Shown here: in pieces, positions 1 through 7,742 of the stretch
How positions within the stretch are numbered: the stretch's first letter is position 1
Layout: each line of letters begins with the position of its first letter
DNA from: a bacterium
GTDB lineage: Bacteria; Pseudomonadota; Gammaproteobacteria; Berkiellales; Berkiellaceae
Direction of reading: 5' to 3'
Length of the DNA: 43,287 nucleotides
Assembly: GCA_009927065.1 (NCBI GenBank)
Contig: RFNU01000189.1
Span: forward strand, 1-43,287
Notes under the pieces: model-generated
Told to the model about the DNA's origin: nothing
Databases searched by the model: none
What the model saw: only the letters and a program-made list of their open reading frames with translations
Program-made: the position numbers and the translations under genes

Positions 1-18
1 ATCAATAAACTGAATAAA

Positions 19-56
19 AATAAACTTCAGCTATAATAATAAAAATGAAGTTTATT
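19..56 (+). promoter_or_regulatory. Inverted repeat flanking a -10 box upstream of the sensor kinase
   Basis: Two perfect 11-base arms, AATAAACTTCA (19-29) and TGAAGTTTATT (46-56), enclose a 16-base spacer that contains a consensus -10 hexamer TATAAT at 32-37. The kinase ATG follows at 68. A palindrome straddling the -10 box is the usual geometry of an operator at which a dimeric regulator blocks or controls RNA polymerase. The arms could instead form an RNA hairpin if transcription starts further upstream. No clear -35 element is visible at 17 bases upstream, which would fit an activated or weak promoter. The repeat is seen directly; the regulatory role is inferred. Confidence 0.45.
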
Positions 57-67
57 TAGGTCGAGCA

Positions 68-1972
68 ATGGATGCTGATAAGTTAAAAATAAAAAGTTCA
101 ATAGCCCAAAAACTTTTGACTATAGTGTTCTCATTCTACGTTGTCATTACCGTAATAGTAACCATATATCATATGTATACTGATTATGCCTCAACTAGTC
201 AACGGATTCATGAACAATTAGATTCCACATTGGATCTCGTGAGTGTTCCTCTTGCAGAGTCCTTGTGGAATTATAATGGAGATGATATTAAAGCGGTTAT
301 AAAAGTTTTAACTGAAGCAAAGGTTATTTTAGGGGCTTTAGTAGAGGATGATCAGACTCAACAATGGAAAGGTGGGTTCATCCCTTCTGATGATCAAGGT
401 AATTTTACTGAATATGATAGCTTAACAGGGAAAGCCAAAAGTAATCCTCAGTTTATCGCCGATCCTTTTGCCGCAAAGAAAGAGTTAATATATCAGGATG
501 CGAGTGGAAAAAATCTAAAAATTGGGCAAATTACACTTTATACGTCGGCCGGGATCGTGCTAGATCAAGTTAAAGAGGTCTTTTTAGTTATTATTGTTAA
601 CTCTTTTCTTAAGAGTACAGCGCTTTGGGTTTTATTTTTGATCTTTGGTAAACGCTATTTAACAAAGCCTTTGACTGATATGACAGATGCTACTTTAAAA
701 GTGGCGAGCGGTAATCTTGAGCGTACAAACATCACAAAAGATAAAAAATGGCCAACAGAAATTGATGTGTTATCAGATAATTTTGAAGCCATGACGGAAC
801 GATTATTAGAGGGACAAGCCAAAATCATCGCCACCCAATTGCGGTTACGCGATATTATCGACTCCATGCCGTCCATGATTTTAGGGATAAATTCAAAAGG
901 CGAAGTCACTGAGTGGAATAAAGAAATGGCAAGATTTACAAATATTTCACCTGAACAAGCAGTGGGTAAAGAATTTCTGACTTTATATCAAAGCTATTCT
1001 TTCTTACTGCCTATTATAGCTAAGGTTTTAGAAAATAAAACATTAGAGCGTATTCCAAATCAAGTTGTGTATGTTAATCAACATCGTTCTTATCAAGACA
1101 TTATCTTATATCCGATTGTAGATAACGATAATGTATCTATTATTATTAGGATTGATGATGTTACTCATAGAATTAACATGGAACGAGCGATGGTGCAAAC
1201 AGAAAAAATGTCTTCTGTTGGAGCACTGGCTGCTGGAATGGCACATGAGATTAATACGCCCTTAGCGAATATTCTGCAAGGCTCACAAAATATTATGCGT
1301 CGTATTGATCCTACGATGGAAGCTAATCAAAAAGCTGCCCAAGAATTGGGACTAGATCTCAATCTAGTGATGAGTTATTTTAACCAAAGAAAAATTAGCA
1401 CTTTTATTGATGCTATTAAAGAATCTGCAGAAAAAGCCTCTAAAACCGTTGCCAACCTCCTTCAGTTTTCTAATCAATCAAGTTCAGCTAAAACCGCATG
1501 CTCCTTTGCTGAAATGATCGATCAATCATTAGAGCTTGCCGCTACAGATTATGATTTAAAGCAAAATACTGACTTTAAAACAGTCGAAATCATTAAAGAT
1601 ATTCCAGCAGATTTACCTAAAGTCTATGCTTCTAGTACTGATATTAATCAGGTGATTTTGAACTTAATTAAAGTCTCTTGTCAATCAATGATGTCTCATG
1701 CTAAAAAGCAAATTATTAAGATAAAACTTTCATTAGAAAATAGTAAAGTTAAATTAGAATTATCTGATAATGGCCCCGGTTTAGATGAAGAAACACAAAA
1801 GAAAATTTTTGAACCATTTTTTACATCTAAAAATATTGGGGAGGGTGTTTCTTTAGGACTCTCAGTATCCTATAAAATTATTGTAGATTCTCATAAGGGC
1901 GATCTTACCATTTCTTCTGGAGAAAACGCTGGTACAACGTTTACTGTTATGTTGCCAGTTGCCACTGTTTAA
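68..1972 (+). CDS. Membrane-bound sensor histidine kinase (HAMP-PAS-HisKA-HATPase)
   Basis: This is a 634-residue two-component sensor kinase expected in the inner membrane, where it autophosphorylates on a histidine in response to a signal. Two membrane segments (about 16-38 and 170-195) bracket an extracytoplasmic domain of about 130 residues that contains an SLWN motif (65-68), common in Cache-like sensor regions. A HAMP-like linker follows (about 196-250), then a PAS domain (about 258-370). The HisKA H-box MAHEINTPLA has the phospho-accepting His at 393. The ATPase domain has an N-box around N532, a G1 box DNGPGL (567-572), an F box FEPFFTSK (581-588) and a slightly unusual G2 box GEGVSLGLSV (591-600) where GTGLGL is typical. 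No receiver domain or response regulator is present in the window. An exported binding protein follows 79 bases downstream and may supply the ligand. The SD is weak (AGG at 58-60). The ligand is unknown. Confidence 0.93.
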   Translation: MDADKLKIKSSIAQKLLTIVFSFYVVITVIVTIYHMYTDYASTSQRIHEQLDSTLDLVSVPLAESLWNYNGDDIKAVIKVLTEAKVILGALVEDDQTQQWKGGFIPSDDQGNFTEYDSLTGKAKSNPQFIADPFAAKKELIYQDASGKNLKIGQITLYTSAGIVLDQVKEVFLVIIVNSFLKSTALWVLFLIFGKRYLTKPLTDMTDATLKVASGNLERTNITKDKKWPTEIDVLSDNFEAMTERLLEGQAKIIATQLRLRDIIDSMPSMILGINSKGEVTEWNKEMARFTNISPEQAVGKEFLTLYQSYSFLLPIIAKVLENKTLERIPNQVVYVNQHRSYQDIILYPIVDNDNVSIIIRIDDVTHRINMERAMVQTEKMSSVGALAAGMAHEINTPLANILQGSQNIMRRIDPTMEANQKAAQELGLDLNLVMSYFNQRKISTFIDAIKESAEKASKTVANLLQFSNQSSSAKTACSFAEMIDQSLELAATDYDLKQNTDFKTVEIIKDIPADLPKVYASSTDINQVILNLIKVSCQSMMSHAKKQIIKIKLSLENSKVKLELSDNGPGLDEETQKKIFEPFFTSKNIGEGVSLGLSVSYKIIVDSHKGDLTISSGENAGTTFTVMLPVATV

Positions 1973-2002
1973 AATTTGGGACATGATTTAATAAATATTC
2001 AA

Positions 2003-2027
2003 CCCTGGCTATTTTGAAAAACCAGGG
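2003..2027 (+). promoter_or_regulatory. Hairpin between the kinase and binding-protein genes
   Basis: CCCTGG (2003-2008) and CCAGGG (2022-2027) form a 6-bp GC-rich stem, and an inner TTTT/AAAA pairing can extend it. No T-run follows, so it is not a normal intrinsic terminator. It lies in the 79-base gap just before the SD (AAAGG near 2041) of the binding-protein gene. It may be an mRNA processing or stability element that sets different expression levels for the two genes. The structure is visible; the role is inferred. Confidence 0.4.
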
Positions 2028-2051
2028 CTTCATTAAGATGAAAGGCGCATT

Positions 2052-3242
2052 ATGAAACGATTAAAAAATTTCTACTTTATTGTTTTATTAATCAGTTGTT
2101 TTGAGGCTCATGCAACTGAATTACCACCTATTAAGATAGGTGTATCTAGTCCTGTAACAGGTGGATCGTATTCAATGGGTATAGGCCTGAGAAATGGGAT
2201 TAGAATTGCGGCAGATGAAATCAATGCTGCAGGCGGTGTCTTAGGTCGAAAGATTCAATTAGTTGAACGAGATGATCAGGCTAATCCTGATTTAGGGCTT
2301 AAGCAAGCTGAAGATCTTGTTAAGAATGAAAAAGTTATTGCTGTTGTAGGCTATAGCAATACTGGTGTTATTTTAAAATGTGGTCATTTATACCAAGAAG
2401 CTAAAATCCCATTAATGTTAGGAGGTGCTGTTGGTACCAAATTAACAAAGATCTATCAAGATCAAGCAGAGAACTATTTTTTTAGAACAGCTCCTAGAGA
2501 TGAAGTGCAGTCTATTATGATCGTGCGAGAGGCCCTAGAAAAAAGGGGCTTTAAAAAAGTTGCTCTCCTGACCGATACAACTCCTTATGGAGTGCTTGGC
2601 AGAGAGGATTTGCTACAGGCGCTGAATAAATATCAAATGGTCCCTGTTTCTGATGAAAAATTTAAAGTAGGTGATACTGATATGATGCCTCAGTTAAGTA
2701 AGGCTAAAGCAGCAGGTGCGGAATGTATTCTGGTTTATGGCATAGGTCCTGAGCTTGCTCATATAGCGATAGATATGAAAAAACTTGGCTGGAATAATGC
2801 ACTCATTGGTTGTCAAAATTTAGCACAATCAAGTTTTATTGAGAAATCCGGAAAGGATGGCGTTGGTGCATGTATGCCGCAAAGTTTTATTCAAGCAGGT
2901 AATAGTAAAAAACGTAAATGGTTTATTGAGACTTACATGGAGAACTTTAATCCAAGTCAACGAAGAATGGAGTCAGCGATGTCTTCAGCTCAAGGGTATG
3001 ATTCATTAAAAATATTAGCAGCGGGTATCGAACAAGCAGGATCGACTGATGGTAGTAAAATAGTGAACGCTTTAGAAAATCTTAATGCAACTATTGATGG
3101 AATCATTACGACTTACTCGCGTCCCTATTCACACACTGATCATGAAGCCGTTGAAGAAGAGGCTACAGTGATGGGGATGGTTCGTCAGGGTAGAGTGGTG
3201 TATGCTTATCGTGAAGATGCTGTAAGAGCGAATGCACAATAA
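2052..3242 (+). CDS. Periplasmic ligand-binding protein, branched-chain amino acid type (Peripla_BP_6)
   Basis: A 396-residue exported binding protein of the LivJ/Peripla_BP_6 family, whose members bind amino acids, amides or related small molecules between two lobes. The N-terminus is a signal peptide: basic start (K2, R3, K5), hydrophobic core, and a likely signal peptidase I site after AHA at residue 21. The segment LLISC (12-16) also satisfies a relaxed lipobox, so lipid anchoring through Cys16 is possible. The mature N-terminus reads IKIGVSSPVTGGSYSMG, followed by the family hallmark AADEINAAGGVLGRKI. No permease or ATPase genes lie nearby; its only partner in the window is the upstream membrane kinase. 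This suggests sensing rather than transport, by analogy with LuxP/LuxQ and TorT/TorS, though a distant transporter could use it. Two adjacent stop codons (TAA TAG) end the gene. The ligand cannot be read from sequence. Confidence 0.92.
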   Translation: MKRLKNFYFIVLLISCFEAHATELPPIKIGVSSPVTGGSYSMGIGLRNGIRIAADEINAAGGVLGRKIQLVERDDQANPDLGLKQAEDLVKNEKVIAVVGYSNTGVILKCGHLYQEAKIPLMLGGAVGTKLTKIYQDQAENYFFRTAPRDEVQSIMIVREALEKRGFKKVALLTDTTPYGVLGREDLLQALNKYQMVPVSDEKFKVGDTDMMPQLSKAKAAGAECILVYGIGPELAHIAIDMKKLGWNNALIGCQNLAQSSFIEKSGKDGVGACMPQSFIQAGNSKKRKWFIETYMENFNPSQRRMESAMSSAQGYDSLKILAAGIEQAGSTDGSKIVNALENLNATIDGIITTYSRPYSHTDHEAVEEEATVMGMVRQGRVVYAYREDAVRANAQ

Positions 3243-3649
3243 TAGTTTGTTAACTCAATACATTTTTTCTAGAAGAAACTGTTTAAAAGATGTTATGTTG
3301 TTGAGCATAGATTGTTTTCTCTAATGGAGAACGATGTTTTTATTATTGCTATTGATGACCAGTATTCAACATGACTCAATCTGCTGTCAAGCTGTTGTTT
3401 TTACAGGCATCTTGTAATAAATTCCTTATGGATATTCGTTCATGATAATCAGAATGTTCATTATCATGAAAATGGAATAACTTTTCATGATGAGTATGCT
3501 TTTTTGAAAGAAGAAGTTACAATGGCGCGAAGAGAGAAAAATATTTATTTTCATCATTAGAGAGTGAAGGCATTCTCTGGACCATCTAATATAATAATAT
3601 ATGGGTATAAAGACATTAAAAAATTAACTTATAAAAAGGGGTCTTGGCT
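3243..3649. other. Gene-poor gap upstream of ftsH
   Basis: About 400 bases without a confident gene. It contains an 11-bp inverted repeat (listed separately), a consensus -10 hexamer TATAAT at 3590-3595 that could serve ftsH (no good -35 at standard spacing), and a stop-to-stop open frame 3420-3560 of 46 codons on the plus strand, rich in His and Glu, with no recognisable homology and no convincing start. In E. coli rlmE (rrmJ) lies directly upstream of ftsH; none of its motifs (for example the SAM-binding DLGAAPGG) was found here. The stretch may be the decayed remains of a gene, but nothing can be assigned. Confidence 0.5.
3439..3470. promoter_or_regulatory. 11-bp perfect inverted repeat upstream of ftsH
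   Basis: Arms TTCATGATAAT (3439-3449) and ATTATCATGAA (3460-3470) are perfect reverse complements separated by 10 bases. A related half-copy TTTCATGATGA occurs at 3483-3493. The inner GATAAT/ATTATC pair resembles Fur-box half-sites, but the 10-base spacing is wider than the 7 of the canonical 19-bp Fur box, so a Fur assignment is doubtful. It may be an operator for ftsH or a vanished gene, or an RNA hairpin downstream of the binding-protein gene. It is not followed by a T-run. Confidence 0.4.
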
Positions 3650-5497
3650 TTGAACGATGTTGTAAAAAATCTGGTCTTATGGCTTACAATAGCGCTAATT
3701 TTCGTATCAGCTTTTTCAGGGGTTGGCACAGTGCAGCGCCAACCAAGACTTTTTACTTTTGACGAGTTTTTACAGAAAGTTAGCAATAAAGAGATTATTG
3801 AGGCTGAAATTGACACTCATACTATTCGTGGTCAGCTTCAAGATCATTCAACCTACTATACCGTTGTTCCTCAAGTCGCGCCACAAGTCTTACAAATGCT
3901 CATTGAGAAGAATATAAAAATTATAGGAAAAAGACCAGAGCAGCCATCTTTATTGCTTAATATTTTTGTTACTTGGTTTCCCATTATTCTGCTTATTGCT
4001 GTTTATTATTTTTTGATCATGAAATTGCAAGGAGGCATGGGTGGTCGAGGAGCGATGTCTTTTGGTAAATCTCGTGCACGGATGCTAGAAGAAGATCAAA
4101 TAAAAATTACATTTGCAGATGTTGCCGGTGTTGATGAAGCTAAGCGAGAAGTACAAGAGCTTGTTGATTTCCTACGTAATCCTTCAAAATTTCAGAACAT
4201 TGGAGGCAAAATTCCAAAAGGAGTTTTAATGGTTGGCCAGCCAGGCACTGGAAAGACCCTATTGGCCAAGGCAATTTCAGGTGAAGCTCGTGTCCCATTC
4301 TTTTCTATATCTGGATCTGATTTCGTTGAAATGTTTGTTGGTGTTGGAGCATCTCGAGTGAGAGATATGTTTGAGCAGGCTCGTAAACATGCTCCTTGCA
4401 TTATTTTTATTGATGAAATAGATGCAGTTGGTCGACATCGTGGTGCAGGTTTAGGTGGTGGTCATGATGAGCGTGAGCAGACCTTGAACCAGTTGCTTGT
4501 TGAAATGGATGGTTTTGAAGGACATGAAGGTATTATCGTGATTGCAGCAACTAACCGTCCAGATGTTTTAGATAAAGCGTTATTGCGTCCAGGGCGATTC
4601 GATAGAAGAGTGACAGTAGGATTGCCGGATCTCAAAGGACGAAGTGATATTCTTAAAGTTCATCTTAAAAAGATACAGCTTGAAGACAATATTGATCCAA
4701 CAATTATTGCCAGAGGAACACCTGGATTCTCTGGAGCAGATTTAGCAAATTTAGTCAATGAAGCGGCACTGTTTGCCGCTCGTGAAGATAAGGCAAAAGT
4801 TTCTATGTTAGAGCTTGATAAAGCTCGTGATAAAATTATTATGGGGCCAGAGCGCCGTTCAATGGTTATGACTGAAGAAGAAAAGCGTCTGACAGCTTAT
4901 CATGAATCTGGGCATACCATAGTAGGACTTTTTGTTGCCGATCATGATCCTGTTTATAAAGTCACTATTATTCCTCGAGCACAGGCACTTGGAGTCACGA
5001 TGTATTTGCCAGAAACAGAACGTTATTCAATATCGAAGGAAGCTTTAGAGTCTAAATTAGCAACATTATTTGGTGGCCGAGTAGCCGAAGAAATTATTTT
5101 TGGTCTTCATAAAGTAACAACAGGGGCATCCAATGATATCGAGCGCGCTACCGATATTGCTCGAAATATGGTAACACGATGGGGACTTTCTACGCGCATT
5201 GGGCCATTAAATTATGCTGATGAAGAAGGAGAAGTATTTTTAGGGCGAACAACACAGCAAAGAAAAGAAATTTCAGAGGAAACAACTCGTCTGATTGATG
5301 AAGAAATTAAAGGAATTATTAATCAAAGTTATACAAAAGCAAAAGAAATCTTACAAGAAAACATAGAGTTATTACATCGTATGGCTGAAGCCTTATTAGT
5401 TTATGAAACATTAGATAAAGATCAAATAGCTCTACTTTTTGAAGGCAAATCTTTGCCACCGCTTTTTGTGCAGCCGCCAGTAGAAGAGAATCACTAA
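3650..5497 (+). CDS. ftsH: ATP-dependent zinc metalloprotease FtsH
   Basis: Inner-membrane AAA+ protease that extracts and degrades membrane and regulatory proteins. Two membrane segments (about 6-25 and 103-125) flank the periplasmic domain. In numbering from a TTG at 3644, Walker A GQPGTGKT is at 198-205, Walker B IIFIDEID at 253-260, the second region of homology is AATNRPDVLDKALLRPGRFD (301-320), and the zinc site HESGH is at 420-424. I prefer the second TTG, at 3650: AGGGG at 3637-3641 is then 8 bases away, and the protein begins MNDVVKNLVLW, as FtsH orthologues do. The TTG at 3644 would be only 2 bases from that SD. At about 615 residues it is somewhat shorter than E. coli FtsH (644), mainly at the poorly conserved C-terminus. 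folP, usually next, is absent. Confidence 0.98.
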   Translation: MNDVVKNLVLWLTIALIFVSAFSGVGTVQRQPRLFTFDEFLQKVSNKEIIEAEIDTHTIRGQLQDHSTYYTVVPQVAPQVLQMLIEKNIKIIGKRPEQPSLLLNIFVTWFPIILLIAVYYFLIMKLQGGMGGRGAMSFGKSRARMLEEDQIKITFADVAGVDEAKREVQELVDFLRNPSKFQNIGGKIPKGVLMVGQPGTGKTLLAKAISGEARVPFFSISGSDFVEMFVGVGASRVRDMFEQARKHAPCIIFIDEIDAVGRHRGAGLGGGHDEREQTLNQLLVEMDGFEGHEGIIVIAATNRPDVLDKALLRPGRFDRRVTVGLPDLKGRSDILKVHLKKIQLEDNIDPTIIARGTPGFSGADLANLVNEAALFAAREDKAKVSMLELDKARDKIIMGPERRSMVMTEEEKRLTAYHESGHTIVGLFVADHDPVYKVTIIPRAQALGVTMYLPETERYSISKEALESKLATLFGGRVAEEIIFGLHKVTTGASNDIERATDIARNMVTRWGLSTRIGPLNYADEEGEVFLGRTTQQRKEISEETTRLIDEEIKGIINQSYTKAKEILQENIELLHRMAEALLVYETLDKDQIALLFEGKSLPPLFVQPPVEENH

Positions 5498-5513
5498 AAG
5501 ATAACTTTCTTTC

Positions 5514-5550
5514 GCCAAGATCTCGCATTACAATAAAGTTTGATCTTGGC
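5514..5550 (+). promoter_or_regulatory. Hairpin between ftsH and glmM
   Basis: GCCAAGATC (5514-5522) and GATCTTGGC (5542-5550) form a perfect 9-bp stem with a 19-base loop, in the 72-base gap between ftsH and glmM. No T-run follows. In E. coli and Legionella folP occupies this junction. The element could be an attenuator, an RNase processing site or a double-stranded operator. The glmM SD (AAGGA, 5558-5562) is 8 bases downstream of the stem. Confidence 0.45.
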
Positions 5551-5569
5551 TAAGCATAAGGATTGATTC

Positions 5570-6925
5570 ATGAGTGCTCTTTTTGGAACTGACGGTATTA
5601 GGGCTACAGTAGGGTGTTATCCTGTAACACCGGAGAGTTTCCTGCAACTCGGGTGGGCGCTTGGATCTTGGATTGGTTCTGGAAAAGTATTAATCGGCAA
5701 AGATACGCGCCTTTCGGGTTATATGCTAGAGTCAGCCTTAGAAGCAGGGTTAGCTGCAGCTGGTATTGATGTTTATTTAACGGGTCCTTTACCCACTCCC
5801 GCGATTGCCTATTTAACACAGTCCTTAAACGCTCAAGCAGGTCTGGTCATTTCAGCTTCGCACAATCCTTTTTATGATAATGGACTGAAAATTTTTTCAA
5901 GTGATGGATTAAAATTAACGACTGAGCAGCAAAATAATATAACCTCTTTTTTTCAAAAAAAAATCACTGTTGCTACCTCTTATGAATTAGGTAAAGCACA
6001 TCGATTGAATGATGCCGCGGGGCGTTATATTGAATTTCTCAAGAGCCACTTTTCATCACTCGATCTTTCTGGGATTAGTATTATATTAGACTGTGCACAT
6101 GGAGCGGCTTATCAAATAGCCCCAGAGCTTTTTAAAGAGCTGAGAGCAAATGTTCAGGTTATTAACGATCAGCCTAATGGTTATAATATTAATAAAAATG
6201 CAGGAGTCATGGATCTGGACTTACTCGAAAAAGTAGTGCATGAACAAAAGCCAAAGTTTGCATTTGCTTTTGATGGTGATGCCGATCGATTAGTCGCCTA
6301 TGTTAATGGAAAAAAAATAAATCCTAACCATATCTTATTAGTACTCTACGATTATTACCAACTTAGGGGTATGAGCAAAACAGGGATTGCTATGACTTGC
6401 TTAACAAACCTTGGAGTACAAGATTATTGCTCTACGCAAGGGATTGCTCATGTCAGTACTGATGTAGGTGATCGTAATTTAATTTATGCATGTTTACAAT
6501 ATGATTGGACAATAGCTGGTGAGCCATCAGGTCATTATTTATTGATGGATAAATTAAAAACAGCGGATGCGTTATTAACAGCATTAGCACTGGTTGATTA
6601 TTTTATTCGAACAGAGAAAACAGCCGAATATTTTGAAAAAAAAGCTCCCCTTTATCCATCCTTAATTCATAATTTCCATATCAATGATCCGAAAACCGTT
6701 TTATCTAAAAACCATATTACTGAAAGTTTAGAAAAAATTAAAAAAAACAACCCTAGTGAGCGAGTGATTATCAGAGCATCAGGAACTGAACCAGTGATTA
6801 GAATTTATGCAGAAGGTAAAAATCTGTCTACAGTAGAAGAGATCATTAAAGAAGCTATAGCTATTTTTGAAAAATATAAAGAAGATACAACAGGGATTGT
6901 TGATGAAAAAGTTCTTGCTCATTAA
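5570..6925 (+). CDS. glmM: Phosphoglucosamine mutase GlmM
   Basis: Converts glucosamine-6-phosphate to glucosamine-1-phosphate in the cytoplasm, the step before UDP-GlcNAc formation for peptidoglycan and LPS. All alpha-D-phosphohexomutase signatures are present: the phosphoserine loop ISASHNP with catalytic Ser97, the Mg-binding loop DGDADR (235-240), the sugar-binding loop GEPSGH (317-322) and the phosphate-binding loop RASGTEP (402-408). The length, 451, is normal. ATG 5570 has SD AAGGA eight bases upstream. The 3' end overlaps the tpiA start by 23 bases, so the two are translationally coupled. The coding sequence holds long homopolymers, T7 (5947-5953), C, then A9 (5955-5963), and A8 near 6309, which are potential slippage sites typical of AT-rich reduced genomes. 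Confidence 0.98.
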   Translation: MSALFGTDGIRATVGCYPVTPESFLQLGWALGSWIGSGKVLIGKDTRLSGYMLESALEAGLAAAGIDVYLTGPLPTPAIAYLTQSLNAQAGLVISASHNPFYDNGLKIFSSDGLKLTTEQQNNITSFFQKKITVATSYELGKAHRLNDAAGRYIEFLKSHFSSLDLSGISIILDCAHGAAYQIAPELFKELRANVQVINDQPNGYNINKNAGVMDLDLLEKVVHEQKPKFAFAFDGDADRLVAYVNGKKINPNHILLVLYDYYQLRGMSKTGIAMTCLTNLGVQDYCSTQGIAHVSTDVGDRNLIYACLQYDWTIAGEPSGHYLLMDKLKTADALLTALALVDYFIRTEKTAEYFEKKAPLYPSLIHNFHINDPKTVLSKNHITESLEKIKKNNPSERVIIRASGTEPVIRIYAEGKNLSTVEEIIKEAIAIFEKYKEDTTGIVDEKVLAH

Positions 6926-7631
6926 TTGGAAACATCATTGGATAGATGATATTGATGGATTTGTCGATTTCATAAAAATAAATGAACAGCAAAACAATGA
7001 ACTCTTGTTTTTATTAGCACCTCCTCATCCTTTATTGGGTTTATTATCTAAAAAAATACCCACATCTTTAGCTGCACAAGGTGTAACTCATAAACCACTT
7101 GGGCCCTATACCGGGACTGTAGGAGCAGCTTATCTTGGAAAAATGGGTATAAAGTATGTCTTATTAGGACATCATGACATGCGAATCAATGGGCTAACTG
7201 AGCAAGATATTGAATTAAGTTATATCGCGTGTTTACAGGAAAAAATCCAACCGATTTTATGTTGTGGTGCGTATGATATGGCTTCGTTAGAGAGTGGATT
7301 GAAAGAACAATTAAGATTCCTAATGAATCAAGGTCCTCAAGAAATTATGATAGCTTATGAGCCTTACTGGGCTATAGGAAAAGAGTCTTTATTGATTGAT
7401 TTTGAGCATCTACAGTGTGTTTATCAGCTTATTCTTTCTTTTTTACCAGACGGTTCATCATTTAAATTTTTTTATGGGGGCGGCTTGGATCTCGACAAAG
7501 CAAGATCATTAATAAAAGAGCCTTTCATTTCCGGACTTCTGCTTGGTCGGCTAGGCTTAAATTTAAATATTTTAAAAGAGATGAGCTTAAACCCTTCAAA
7601 GAACAAAATAATCAATGAGATAAGAGATTAA
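6903..7631 (+). CDS. tpiA: Triosephosphate isomerase, divergent
   Basis: Interconverts dihydroxyacetone phosphate and glyceraldehyde-3-phosphate. The chosen ATG at 6903 gives 242 residues starting MKKFLLINWK and carrying the N-W-K motif (Asn8, Lys10); a longer in-frame start at 6867 would add residues absent from the family. His90 (electrophile, His95 equivalent) and Glu153 in AYEP (base, Glu165 equivalent) are kept. Surrounding signatures are altered: GHSERR is GHHDMR, so the conserved Glu97 becomes Asp92; the flexible loop PVWAIGTG is PYWAIGKE; the phosphate loop YGGSV is YGGGL (191-195); and the usual ILC-GE segment is ILCCGA. The start lies inside glmM (23-base overlap). The position between glmM and secG is that of tpiA in Legionella and Coxiella, so orthology is likely, but efficiency or specificity may have changed. 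Confidence 0.88.
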   Translation: MKKFLLINWKHHWIDDIDGFVDFIKINEQQNNELLFLLAPPHPLLGLLSKKIPTSLAAQGVTHKPLGPYTGTVGAAYLGKMGIKYVLLGHHDMRINGLTEQDIELSYIACLQEKIQPILCCGAYDMASLESGLKEQLRFLMNQGPQEIMIAYEPYWAIGKESLLIDFEHLQCVYQLILSFLPDGSSFKFFYGGGLDLDKARSLIKEPFISGLLLGRLGLNLNILKEMSLNPSKNKIINEIRD

Positions 7632-7742
7632 AGTAAAAAAAACAATCGTATAAAACCCTTCCCCCACCCCTTTATTTTCTTGAAGCTTCTTGGTAATATG
7701 GCTCTGGATTTAATGCATTTGCCAAATTGTTGGAGTTATTCT

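Noticed and set aside
3439..3470. Possible Fur box in the inverted repeat upstream of ftsH
   Set aside because: The half-sites GATAAT/ATTATC match, but the spacing (10 bases) does not fit the canonical 19-bp site, and no iron-related gene follows directly.
6867..6902. Longer start for tpiA inside glmM
   Set aside because: It adds 12 residues not found in TIM proteins; ATG 6903 puts the N-W-K motif at the family position.
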